This document shows positions 51,288 through 59,202 of a stretch of DNA of 64,000 nt, one piece after another. Positions within the stretch are counted from its first letter, which is position 1. Every line of letters starts with the position of its first letter. Location of the stretch: NCBI GenBank assembly GCA_009493725.1, contig VOGB01000003.1, positions 310,001-374,000 of the forward strand. The letters are read 5' to 3'. The stretch comes from Pseudoramibacter fermentans. Lineage in GTDB: Bacteria; Bacillota; Clostridia; Eubacteriales; Eubacteriaceae. Made by a program: the position numbers and the translations under genes. The notes under the pieces were generated by a model that was not told where the DNA came from, did not search any database, and saw only the letters and a list, made by a program, of their open reading frames with translations.

Positions 51288-52261
51288 GACAAGAAGCCTA
51301 CCTCGGCGTCGACGTCGGTTCCATTTCCACGAAGGGCGTCGTCATCGACGGGGACAACCACATCCTGGCCTCGGCCTACATCTGGACCGAAGGCGACCCG
51401 ATCGGCGCGGTCAAGCGGCTGATCGCCCAGCTCGACGGCCAGTTCGACCACGACCGTTTCCAGATTCGGGCGACGGGCACCACGGGATCGGCTCGCAAGC
51501 TCGTCGGCGCGGTGCTCGGCGCGACGGTCGTCAAGAACGAAATCACGGCCCACGCCGTCGGCACAACCACGTTCCACCCGGACGTGCGCACGATCCTCGA
51601 AATCGGCGGCCAGGACTCGAAAATCATTCTGTTGGAAAACGGCATCGCGATCGACTACGCGATGAACACACTGTGCGCGGCGGGGACCGGCGCCTTTCTG
51701 TCGTCCCAGTCCAGGCGCCTCGGGATTCCGGTCGAGGACATGGGCGAGGTGGCGCTGAAGTCGGCCCACCCGACCCACATCGCGGCGCGGTGCACCGTCT
51801 TCGCCGAGTCGGACCTGGTGCACAAGATTCAGGTCGGCCACACGAAGGAGGACATCGTCGCCGGGCTCTGCCAGGCTGTCGTCGGCAATTACCTGAACAA
51901 CGTCGGCAAGGGCAAGCGCATCCGCGAGCCCATCGTCTTTCAGGGCGGCGTGTCGAAGAACATCGGCGTCGTCAAGGCCTTTGAAAAGGCCCTCGGGGAG
52001 CCGGTCATCGTCGACGAAAACGGCCACCTGATGGGCGCCATCGGCGCGGCGATTCTCGCTCGGAGCGGCGAAGCCCGGGCGGATTTCGACTTTGACATCG
52101 AGGACATCGATTTCGTGACTCGGGAGGTCATCTGCGGCCGCTGTCCGAACCGCTGCGAAATCATCTGCGTCTACCGCGACGGCAGGCTCATCGACAGCTG
52201 GGGCAACCGCTGCGAAAACGGCGAAATCACGGTGCGCCAGGCTCAGGAGAACAGCGCGTAA
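51284..52261 (+). CDS. Acyl-CoA dehydratase activase (HgdC/BcrAD-like ATPase)
   Basis: A 325-residue ASKHA-fold ATPase that injects single electrons into its partner at the cost of ATP. GVDVGSISTKGVVID (8-22) is the phosphate-1 loop; EIGGQDSKII (about 106-115) and AAGTGAFL (about 132-139) follow; the bridging-cluster cysteines are in NTLCAAGTG and AARCTVFAESD (about 167). The C terminus adds an ICGRCPNRCEIICVYRDG cysteine segment found in the stand-alone activase group. Last gene of the operon, closed by a terminator. Confidence 0.9.
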   Translation: MRQEAYLGVDVGSISTKGVVIDGDNHILASAYIWTEGDPIGAVKRLIAQLDGQFDHDRFQIRATGTTGSARKLVGAVLGATVVKNEITAHAVGTTTFHPDVRTILEIGGQDSKIILLENGIAIDYAMNTLCAAGTGAFLSSQSRRLGIPVEDMGEVALKSAHPTHIAARCTVFAESDLVHKIQVGHTKEDIVAGLCQAVVGNYLNNVGKGKRIREPIVFQGGVSKNIGVVKAFEKALGEPVIVDENGHLMGAIGAAILARSGEARADFDFDIEDIDFVTREVICGRCPNRCEIICVYRDGRLIDSWGNRCENGEITVRQAQENSA

Positions 52262-52289
52262 GTTTTTTATTACTTTAATCAAACCACCA

Positions 52290-52321
52290 AAAAAGCCGGC
52301 GGATAAAAATCCGTCGGCTTT
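52290..52321. terminator. Terminator of the dehydratase-like operon
   Basis: AAAGCCGGCGGAT pairs with ATCCGTCGGCTTT (one mismatch) around AAAA; usable by the convergent regulator gene as well. Confidence 0.85.
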
Positions 52322-52343
52322 ATTCGTGTCTGGGGTTTTCAGG

Positions 52344-53408
52344 TTATTCTGCGATTTCCGTCGAAACGCCGGTGTTGCGGTATTTGCGGCGGAAGGCCGT
52401 CGGCGTGATGCCGACGTTTTTCTTGAAGACCTTGCTGAAATAATTGGGTTCGTGGTAGGACAGGTCGAGGGCGATGTTGATGATCGGCGTGTCCGTGTTG
52501 ATCAGCATGTCCTTGGCGATCTGAATCTTCTGCTGAGTCAGGTAAGTCACGAAATTCATGCCCGTTTCCTTTTTGAAGATTTTCGAGAGGTAGTAGGAGC
52601 TCATGTTGGCGTACTCGCCGACCTGTTCCAGGGAAATGTCGTTGGCGGCGTTGCGGTCAATGTAGTTGAGGATGTCCTCGATGGAGCTCTTGCGGTCCGG
52701 GTTGGTCTTCATGTGGTCGAAGATTTTGCCGATGACTTTCATGATTTCGACCCGCAGGTTGTAGCGGTTTTGGAACTGGCGGGCGAAATGCTTGTGGCCG
52801 CTGGTGCTTTTCAGCGGCGAGACGATTTCGTAGCCGCCGTTGTCGTCGGCGACAGTCTGCAGTTCCTTCATCAGGATCTGGACTTCCTTCTGAATCGAGA
52901 TCAGGTCGAAGCCGTAGTGGTCGTAGAGCAGGTCCAGATAGGTCTGCACCGCCTTGCGGCACTGGGCGTATTTCTTGTGCACCACCGCGTAGATGATTTC
53001 GCTCATCTTTTCGTCGATGTTGCTGCGGGTGTTGGCCTGCAGCCCTTCGATCGCCTGATTGATCGCGGCGATGAGCTGTTCCGGCCGGATCGGCTTGAGC
53101 AGCAGGTCGTCGACCTTGGCCTTGATGGCCTGGTGGGCAAAGTCGAATTCGTTGAAGGCGGTGATCAGGATGACCTTCTTTTCAGGGTCGGCCTTTTTGA
53201 CCCGGCGCAGCACCTCGATGCCGTTGATTTCCGGGATGTTGATGTCCATCAGGATGATCTGGGGGTCGGTTTCCTCGATGCCCTTCAGGGCGTCCTTGCC
53301 CGACGCGGCGGTGCCGACGATTTTCACGTTGGGCGCCTGACCGTTGATGATCATCTGCAGGGCTCTTCTTTCTAAGTGTTCGTCTTCTACAATATATACT
53401 TTATACAT
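52344..53408 (-). CDS. Response regulator with AraC-type output (YesN-like)
   Basis: A 354-residue two-component regulator. The receiver domain (1-120) has the acidic pair at 9-10, the phosphoacceptor Asp55 in ILMDINIPE, Thr in VILITAF and Lys in LLKPI. A middle helical domain (about 125-245) leads to a C-terminal AraC pair of HTH motifs (YIDRNAANDISLEQVGEYANMSSYYLSKIFKKETGMNF ..., then YHEPNYFSKVFKKNVGITP). Its kinase is encoded 28 bp upstream. Targets unknown; nearest operons are the dehydratase-like set and nrdDG. Confidence 0.9.
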   Translation of the reverse strand: MYKVYIVEDEHLERRALQMIINGQAPNVKIVGTAASGKDALKGIEETDPQIILMDINIPEINGIEVLRRVKKADPEKKVILITAFNEFDFAHQAIKAKVDDLLLKPIRPEQLIAAINQAIEGLQANTRSNIDEKMSEIIYAVVHKKYAQCRKAVQTYLDLLYDHYGFDLISIQKEVQILMKELQTVADDNGGYEIVSPLKSTSGHKHFARQFQNRYNLRVEIMKVIGKIFDHMKTNPDRKSSIEDILNYIDRNAANDISLEQVGEYANMSSYYLSKIFKKETGMNFVTYLTQQKIQIAKDMLINTDTPIINIALDLSYHEPNYFSKVFKKNVGITPTAFRRKYRNTGVSTEIAE

Positions 53409-53436
53409 ACTTTCCCTCTTTCTCTTTTCCGTTAAC

Positions 53437-54795
53437 TTACATGGATCCCGGCAGGGTTTTGTTGGGAATCCGGATGATCACGTGGGTGCCCTGGGCGAGC
53501 CCCTTGACGTAGGTGATGCCGTAACCCTTGCCGTAGTAGTAGCGCAGGCGCTTGTTGACGTTCTGCACGCCGATGCCCATCCCCTTTTTGCTTTCGTCAG
53601 TGCGGAACTCTTCGTTGAGCAGGGCGTCGATTTTTTCGTCAGGGATGCCGTCGCCGTCGTCGATGATGTGGATCAGCAGATCGTGTCCGTCGGATTCGGT
53701 CTTGACGGTGATCGTCGACGGCACCTTGCGCGCCTCGACGACGTATTTGATGCTGTTTTCAATGAAGGGCTGGACGATCATGAACGGGCAGAAGGCCGCG
53801 TTCAGCGATTCGTCGCAGTCGAACACGTAATTCAGGTGGTCCCCCTGGCGCACCTTCTGGATGTGCAGGAAGTTGCGCGCGTTGTTCAGCTCGTCCTCGA
53901 GGCGGACGAAGTCGTTCTCGCCGGTCTGCAGTGTGTAGCGCAGCAGGTCGGAGAAATGGTAAACCATTTCCTGGGTTTGAGTCGCGCCCTCGAGCATAGC
54001 CAAGCGGCCGATGGTGTTGAGCACGTTGAAGAAAAAGTGCGGGTTGATCTGGGCCTTTAGAGCGCGCAGGTCGGCATCTCTGAGAGCCGATTCCGCCTCA
54101 CTTCTTCGGTGGATTTCCATCATCAGCTGTTCGTTGGCTTTTCTGAGCTTTTCCTGGGTCATTCGGGAAGCGGACAGCTCCGCGAGGTAATTGGCGATGG
54201 TGTACATCAACTCAGCGGCGGCCTTGACCCGCCCCAGGGTCGAGTGGGGCACGTGTTTGCGAAGCTCGAGAAATTCCGGGTAGTCGGAGAAATCCGTCAG
54301 ACAGCCCGGCACGCCCATCGGCAGCTGTGCCGCTTCTTCTGGGGGAATGCGGACCTGGCCGGCGAGAATCGCACCGAGGTATTCGCCGCGCACCTGAATC
54401 GGCACGGCCATATCGACGAGGCCGCCGTGACAGGTGTAGATTTTCGGCCGCTGGACGCGGTTGGCGTTGCGGCCGCCCATGTCGTCGGAATTGGTGCAGT
54501 GCTTGTAAAATTCCGGGATCGTGCGGATCGCGGTGCAGAAGGGTGTGAAGTTGCTGTACTTCAGCACCGGGTCACCGTTGCGGTCGACGAAGATTGCCGC
54601 GACGCCGGTCGCTTCTGAAAAGGCGTCTTGAATGCGCTGGAGCAGCTCCATATCGAAGACGTCCTGAATCTCGAGGGGCGCGGCATCCGCCTCGTCGCTC
54701 GTCAAAGTTTTCAGCCGTTTCAGCGGCTGGTCGTCTTCTATTGTATTGTCTGTGTTGTCCGGCATGTCCGGCTTCAAATTCAATGATTTCAGCAT
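53437..54795 (-). CDS. Sensor histidine kinase with PocR domain (YesM/LytS type)
   Basis: A 452-residue soluble kinase. Residues about 50-215 form a PocR-type ligand-binding domain with its conserved cysteines (TPFCTAIRT, KHCTNSDD, IYTCHGGLVDMAVPI). A coiled linker leads to a His_kinase domain with the phosphorylated His in LKAQINPHFFFNVLN (about 256) and an HATPase domain (ENSIKYVV, DDGDGIPDE, GMGIGVQNVNKRL). No membrane helix is visible, so it senses a cytoplasmic signal. PocR is known from propanediol-use control; here no such genes are nearby. ATG 54795 is chosen over an in-frame TTG at 54810. A TATAAT with an extended TG is on the minus strand at 54884-54889. Confidence 0.88.
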   Translation of the reverse strand: MLKSLNLKPDMPDNTDNTIEDDQPLKRLKTLTSDEADAAPLEIQDVFDMELLQRIQDAFSEATGVAAIFVDRNGDPVLKYSNFTPFCTAIRTIPEFYKHCTNSDDMGGRNANRVQRPKIYTCHGGLVDMAVPIQVRGEYLGAILAGQVRIPPEEAAQLPMGVPGCLTDFSDYPEFLELRKHVPHSTLGRVKAAAELMYTIANYLAELSASRMTQEKLRKANEQLMMEIHRRSEAESALRDADLRALKAQINPHFFFNVLNTIGRLAMLEGATQTQEMVYHFSDLLRYTLQTGENDFVRLEDELNNARNFLHIQKVRQGDHLNYVFDCDESLNAAFCPFMIVQPFIENSIKYVVEARKVPSTITVKTESDGHDLLIHIIDDGDGIPDEKIDALLNEEFRTDESKKGMGIGVQNVNKRLRYYYGKGYGITYVKGLAQGTHVIIRIPNKTLPGSM

Positions 54796-54810
54796 GGCTA
54801 CTATCCTCAA

Positions 54811-55166
54811 ATTGATGTGTGTATTTGTGTGTATTTTTTGTTTAGTCTATTTGTGTATGCGTTATCAATGATGTCACACTCTCATTATAACATAGTTCGG
54901 CCAAATGGGATAATTTTTAGACATTTTTTGGCAAAATCTTACTTGCTTGTTAAAAAAATTAAAAAAAATACGGCTGAATCTGTGTGATGGTGCGCCGTTA
55001 CTCGTTTACAATACAACCAGATATTGTGGTATTTAAATTTGCACACAACAATAACTTGATTTTGAAGGCCGGCCGCATTATAATAGCTCTGGAGTTTTTG
55101 AACCCTGAATACTAATTTAAAAATAAATGATTACACAAGCATGAGAGATCACATAAGGAGGGCAAT
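54811..55166. promoter_or_regulatory. Divergent promoter region, sensor kinase and nrdDG
   Basis: AT-rich, no gene. For nrdD: TTGATT (55056-55061), 17 bp, TATAAT (55079-55084). Upstream, AGATATTGTG (about 55020-55029) and CACACAACAATA (about 55042-55053) each resemble half of the NrdR-box consensus; these are weak. For the kinase: extended -10 at 54884-54889 (minus). Confidence 0.6.
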
Positions 55167-57362
55167 ATGGGTGAAGAGATGCAGGTGATGAACATCATCA
55201 AGCGCAGCGGCGAAGAGGTGCGCTACGACAGGAGCAAAATCGTGAACGCCGTGTCCAAGGCGAACGTCGAGGTGGACCCGATCCGCCGGCTCAACCCGAG
55301 CCAGATCGAGGCGGTGGCCGACAACGTGGAAAAGCAGCTGCGTCAGTACACCCACGCCGCCAACGTTGAGGACATTCAGGACCTCGTCGAAACCGGCATC
55401 ATGGAAATGCGCGGCTACGAGGTGGCCCAGGCCTACATGCACTACCGCGACAAGCGCACGGCTCTGCGCCGCTCCAACACGACGGACCGCAAAATCCTCT
55501 CGCTGATCAACCGGAACAACGAACTGGTCAAACAGGAAAACGCCAACAAGAACCCGACGATCAACTCGACCCAGCGGGACTACATCGCCGGGGAAGTCAG
55601 CCGCGACTTGACGCGCCGCCTCTTTTTGCCGGAGGACATCGTGAAGGCCCACGAGGAAGGGATCATCCACTTCCACGACGCCGATTATTTCGCGATGCGC
55701 GAGCACAACTGCGATTTGATCAACCTCGACGACATGCTCCAGAACGGGACCGTCATTTCCGGCACGAAGATCGACAAGCCTCACAGTTTCTACACGGCCT
55801 GCAACATCACGACCCAGATTGTCGCCCAGGTCGCCTCGAATCAGTACGGCGGCCAGAGCTTTTCGCTCTACCACGTGTCGAAATTCGTCGACGTCAGCCG
55901 CCAGAGCCTGAGAGCCCGCACCCGGGCCGACCTCGAATCGGCGGGCATCGCCGCCAGCGACGAGCAGGTCAACCAGATCGCGGAACGCCGACTCAAGAAG
56001 GAAATCAAAAGCGGGATCCAGACGATTCAGTACCAGCTGATCACGCTGATGACCTGCAACGGTCAGGCGCCTTTTGTGACGATGTTCATGTATTTGGACG
56101 AAGCGCCGGAAGGCCAGCCTCGGGACGACTTGGCGCTGTGCATCGAGGAAGTGCTCAACCAGCGCATCCAGGGCACGAAGAACGCCCAGGGCGTCTGGGT
56201 GACCACCACCTTCCCGAAGCTGATCTACGTCCTCGATGAAGACAACATCGAACCGGGCACGCCCTACTACTATTTGACTGATCTGTCGGCGCGGTGCACC
56301 GCGAAGCGCATGGTGCCGGACTACATCTCGGCCAAGGTGATGAAACAGCTTAAAAACGGCAACGTCTACACCTGCATGGGGTGCCGCTCCTTCCTGACCG
56401 ACGAGCCGACGATCACCAATCCCGACGGCAGCCACAAGTTTTACGGCCGGTTCAACCAGGGCGTCGTGACGATCAACCTCGTCGACGTGGCCTGCTCCTC
56501 CGGCGGGAACGAAGACAAATTCTGGCAGATCCTCGACGAACGCCTCGAGCTCTGCCACCGGGCGCTGCGCTGCCGCCACGAACGCCTCCTCGGCACGCCC
56601 TCGGATGTCGCGCCGATTCTCTGGCAGCACGGGGCGCTGGCCCGGCTGAAGCCCGGCGAAACCATCGACAAGCTGCTCTTCGGCGGCTACAGCACCATCT
56701 CCCTCGGCTACGCGGGGCTTTACGAAATGTGCCAGTACATGACGGGCAAATCCCACACCGATCCGGAGGCCGAACCCTTCGCGCTGGCCGTGATGCAGCG
56801 ACTCAACGACAAGTGTGCCAAATGGCGGGAAAAGGAAAACATCGCCTACTCGGTCTACGGGACGCCGATGGAATCCACAACGTACAAGTTCTCCAAATGC
56901 CTGCAGAAGCGCTTCGGGATCATCCCCGGCGTGACGGATAAGAATTACATCACGAATTCCTACCACGTCCACGTCACCGAGCCCATCGACGCCTTCACGA
57001 AGCTGAGCTTTGAATCAGACTTCCAGAAGCTTTCGCCGGGGGGCGCGATCTCCTACGTCGAGGTGCCCAATATGCAGGAAAACATTCCGGCGGTGCTGGC
57101 CGTGATGCGCCACATTTACGATCACATCATGTACGCGGAGCTGAACACCAAGAGCGATTACTGCGAAGTCTGCGGCTACGACGGCGAAATCAAGGTGGTC
57201 GAGGACGACGCCGGCAAGCTCGTTTGGGAATGCCCGAACTGCGGCAACCGGGATTTGAACAAGATGTCGGTGGTGCGCCGGGTCTGCGGCTACCTCGGCG
57301 GCGCCACGGGCTTTAACCAGGGCCGCACCCAGGAAATCGCCGAACGGGTGCTCCACCTCTGA
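55167..57362 (+). CDS. nrdD: Anaerobic ribonucleoside-triphosphate reductase (class III)
   Basis: Glycyl radical enzyme that makes dNTPs under anoxia. 731 residues with an N-terminal ATP-cone (about 5-95; IIKRSGEEVRYDRSKIVNAV), the catalytic barrel (FHDADYFAMREHNCDLINL, YGGQSFSLYHVSKF), four zinc-ligand cysteines near the C terminus (CEVCGYDGE, CPNCGNRD) and the glycyl radical Gly708 in RRVCGYLGG. AGGAGG precedes ATG 55167. Allosteric ATP/dATP control is expected from the cone. Its stop and the nrdG start share one base (TGATG). Confidence 0.96.
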   Translation: MGEEMQVMNIIKRSGEEVRYDRSKIVNAVSKANVEVDPIRRLNPSQIEAVADNVEKQLRQYTHAANVEDIQDLVETGIMEMRGYEVAQAYMHYRDKRTALRRSNTTDRKILSLINRNNELVKQENANKNPTINSTQRDYIAGEVSRDLTRRLFLPEDIVKAHEEGIIHFHDADYFAMREHNCDLINLDDMLQNGTVISGTKIDKPHSFYTACNITTQIVAQVASNQYGGQSFSLYHVSKFVDVSRQSLRARTRADLESAGIAASDEQVNQIAERRLKKEIKSGIQTIQYQLITLMTCNGQAPFVTMFMYLDEAPEGQPRDDLALCIEEVLNQRIQGTKNAQGVWVTTTFPKLIYVLDEDNIEPGTPYYYLTDLSARCTAKRMVPDYISAKVMKQLKNGNVYTCMGCRSFLTDEPTITNPDGSHKFYGRFNQGVVTINLVDVACSSGGNEDKFWQILDERLELCHRALRCRHERLLGTPSDVAPILWQHGALARLKPGETIDKLLFGGYSTISLGYAGLYEMCQYMTGKSHTDPEAEPFALAVMQRLNDKCAKWREKENIAYSVYGTPMESTTYKFSKCLQKRFGIIPGVTDKNYITNSYHVHVTEPIDAFTKLSFESDFQKLSPGGAISYVEVPNMQENIPAVLAVMRHIYDHIMYAELNTKSDYCEVCGYDGEIKVVEDDAGKLVWECPNCGNRDLNKMSVVRRVCGYLGGATGFNQGRTQEIAERVLHL

Positions 57363-57895
57363 TGGTCATGCATTACGCCGATGTGCACGCCCACGACATC
57401 GCCAACGGGCCGGGTGTGCGCCTCTCGCTGTTCGTCTCGGGCTGCACCCACCACTGCCCGGGGTGCTTCAACGAGGTCGCCCAGGATTTCGATTACGGCA
57501 AAGTCTTTTCTGAAGATGTGCAGAACCGGCTGCTGGATCAGATCGCCGCGCCCTATTACTCGGGAGTGACCCTCCTCGGCGGGGAACCGATGGAGCCGGC
57601 CAACCGGGCGGCGCTCCTGCCCTTCGTGAAGCAGATCCGCGCCCGCTACCCGAAGCTGTCGATCTGGTGCTACTCGGGCTACACCTACGAGGCACTCGAG
57701 AAAGACGCGGCAGAGATGCTCGCCCTGCTCGACGTCCTCGTCGACGGGGAGTTCGTGCAGGATCAGAAGGACGTGACACTGCTCTACCGGGGCTCTGCCA
57801 ACCAGCGGCTCATCGATTTGAACAAGACCCGGGCCGCGGGCCGAGTCGTCCTCTGGGACCCCGGCACGGTATCGATGTCGCGCCTCTCGCATTAG
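57362..57895 (+). CDS. nrdG: Anaerobic ribonucleotide reductase activating protein
   Basis: Radical SAM activase that forms the glycyl radical on NrdD. 177 residues with C28-x3-C32-x2-C35 (GCTHHCPGC) and the SAM-binding LLGGEPMEP near 68-76. The N-terminal NGPGVRLSLFVSGC is typical. Coupled to nrdD by a one-base overlap. It needs reduced flavodoxin or ferredoxin, not encoded here. Confidence 0.95.
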   Translation: MVMHYADVHAHDIANGPGVRLSLFVSGCTHHCPGCFNEVAQDFDYGKVFSEDVQNRLLDQIAAPYYSGVTLLGGEPMEPANRAALLPFVKQIRARYPKLSIWCYSGYTYEALEKDAAEMLALLDVLVDGEFVQDQKDVTLLYRGSANQRLIDLNKTRAAGRVVLWDPGTVSMSRLSH

Positions 57896-57910
57896 CGTCT
57901 TTTAGAGGCC

Positions 57911-57939
57911 TGACAAAAATTTGGGTGAGATTTTTGTCA
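57911..57939. other. Perfect inverted repeat between nrdG and the dehydrogenase
   Basis: TGACAAAAAT and ATTTTTGTCA form a 10-bp stem with a 9-nt loop. No clear T-run follows, so it may be an operator for the next gene (an extended -10, TGCTATAAT, is at 57964-57972) or a weak terminator for nrdDG. Confidence 0.65.
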
Positions 57940-58028
57940 TCTCAATGGAAATCGCGGGGATTGTGCTATAATGGAAATTGATATTGGGAAATAGCCAGTC
58001 TGTTTCCAAACGAGGAGGTATATCTGGT

Positions 58029-58979
58029 ATGAAAATTGTATTGCTCGAACCCCTGGGTATCAGCGCCGACAAGCTGAAAGCACTCGGCGATGCGATGACA
58101 GCTCAGGGCCACGAATTTGTCAGCTACGACACATTGGCTAAGGACGAAGCGGAACAGATCAAACGCATCGACGGCGCAGACGTCGTGATCATCGCGAATC
58201 ACCCGCTGCCGGGCGCAGTCATCGACTCCGATCCGAATCTGAAGATGATTTCCGTCGCTTTCGTCGGCATCGACCACGTGGACGTCGAAGCCTGCAAGCG
58301 CCGCGGCATCCGCATTTCCAACACCGGCGGCTACTGCAACGACGCCGTTGCCGAATTGGCGGTTGGCCTGACCCTCGACTGCCTGCGCAACATCACAGCG
58401 TGCAACGCGGCCGTTCAGGCGGGCAAGGGCAAAGCCGGTCTCCAGGGCTTTGAACTGGCAGGCCGTACGGTCGGGATCGTCGGCACCGGTGCCATCGGCA
58501 TCCGCACCGCCGAAATCTTCAAGGCCTTCCACTGCAATCTGATCGGCTACAGCCGCAGCGAACGCGACGCCGCGAAGGCCCTCGGCCTCGAATACAAATC
58601 CTTGGACGACGTCATGGCCGAAGCGGACATCGTCTCGGTGCACACCCCGCTGACCCCGGACACCAAGGGACTCATCGGCGCTAAACAGATCGGCGAAATG
58701 AAGCCTGGCGCGATTTTGATCAACACCGCTAGAGGTCCGGTCGTCGACACCGACGCGCTGGCTGAAGCGTTGAAGGCGAAGAAGATCTACGCCGGGATCG
58801 ACGTGTACGAAAAGGATCCGCCATTGCCGGCAGATCACCCGCTGCTCGGCTGCCCGAACCTGGTCTGCACGCCTCACGTCGGCTTCGACACGAAGGAATC
58901 CATCGACCGCCGCGCGGACATGGTCTTCGAAAACATCACCGCCTGGATCGACGGCAATCCGATCCGCGTGATGCTCTAA
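58029..58979 (+). CDS. D-isomer-specific 2-hydroxyacid dehydrogenase
   Basis: NAD(P)-dependent reductase of a 2-keto acid, 316 residues. The cofactor loop is VGIVGTGAIG (about 147-156); catalytic residues lie in NTARGPVVD (Arg), the Asp/Glu of YAGIDVYEKDPPL and the His of CTPHVGFDT. The FVGIDHVDVEACKRRGI and GGYCNDAVAELAVGLTLDCLRN blocks are well kept. Substrate may be hydroxypyruvate, glyoxylate or a branched keto acid. ATG 58029 lies 10 nt after GAGGAGG; the longer frame to 57978 is untranslated leader. Codon use suggests high expression. Confidence 0.9.
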   Translation: MKIVLLEPLGISADKLKALGDAMTAQGHEFVSYDTLAKDEAEQIKRIDGADVVIIANHPLPGAVIDSDPNLKMISVAFVGIDHVDVEACKRRGIRISNTGGYCNDAVAELAVGLTLDCLRNITACNAAVQAGKGKAGLQGFELAGRTVGIVGTGAIGIRTAEIFKAFHCNLIGYSRSERDAAKALGLEYKSLDDVMAEADIVSVHTPLTPDTKGLIGAKQIGEMKPGAILINTARGPVVDTDALAEALKAKKIYAGIDVYEKDPPLPADHPLLGCPNLVCTPHVGFDTKESIDRRADMVFENITAWIDGNPIRVML

Positions 58980-59008
58980 GTTTTCAATTCAATTTCATAT
59001 TGAGCACT

Positions 59009-59041
59009 GCAGCGCAGCAGAACAGCCGCGCTGCTTTTTTT
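59009..59041 (+). terminator. Terminator of the hydroxyacid dehydrogenase gene
   Basis: GCAGCGC and GCGCTGC form a perfect 7-bp stem with a 12-nt loop followed by seven T. Confidence 0.88.
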
Positions 59042-59202
59042 GTTTTGTCGAGCAAATGACCGGATTTTTATTTTTTAGAAAACGTATAAAGCGTGTATTT
59101 TGCGGAGTACATCGCATTTTATGCTAGACTTCACTTAAAATTTAATGTAGACTGATAACATTACCAATTTTATAATTAAAAATTTACGCAGGAGGTGGCA
59201 GA

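Noticed and set aside
55014..55060. A firm NrdR-box pair before nrdD.
   Set aside because: Each candidate matches only about half of the consensus, so it is mentioned as weak and not listed as a separate feature.
55149..56972. A 607-codon minus-strand frame opposite nrdD.
   Set aside because: The nrdD motifs (ATP cone, zinc ligands, glycyl radical) are clear on the plus strand and the antisense frame has no ribosome site or family features.
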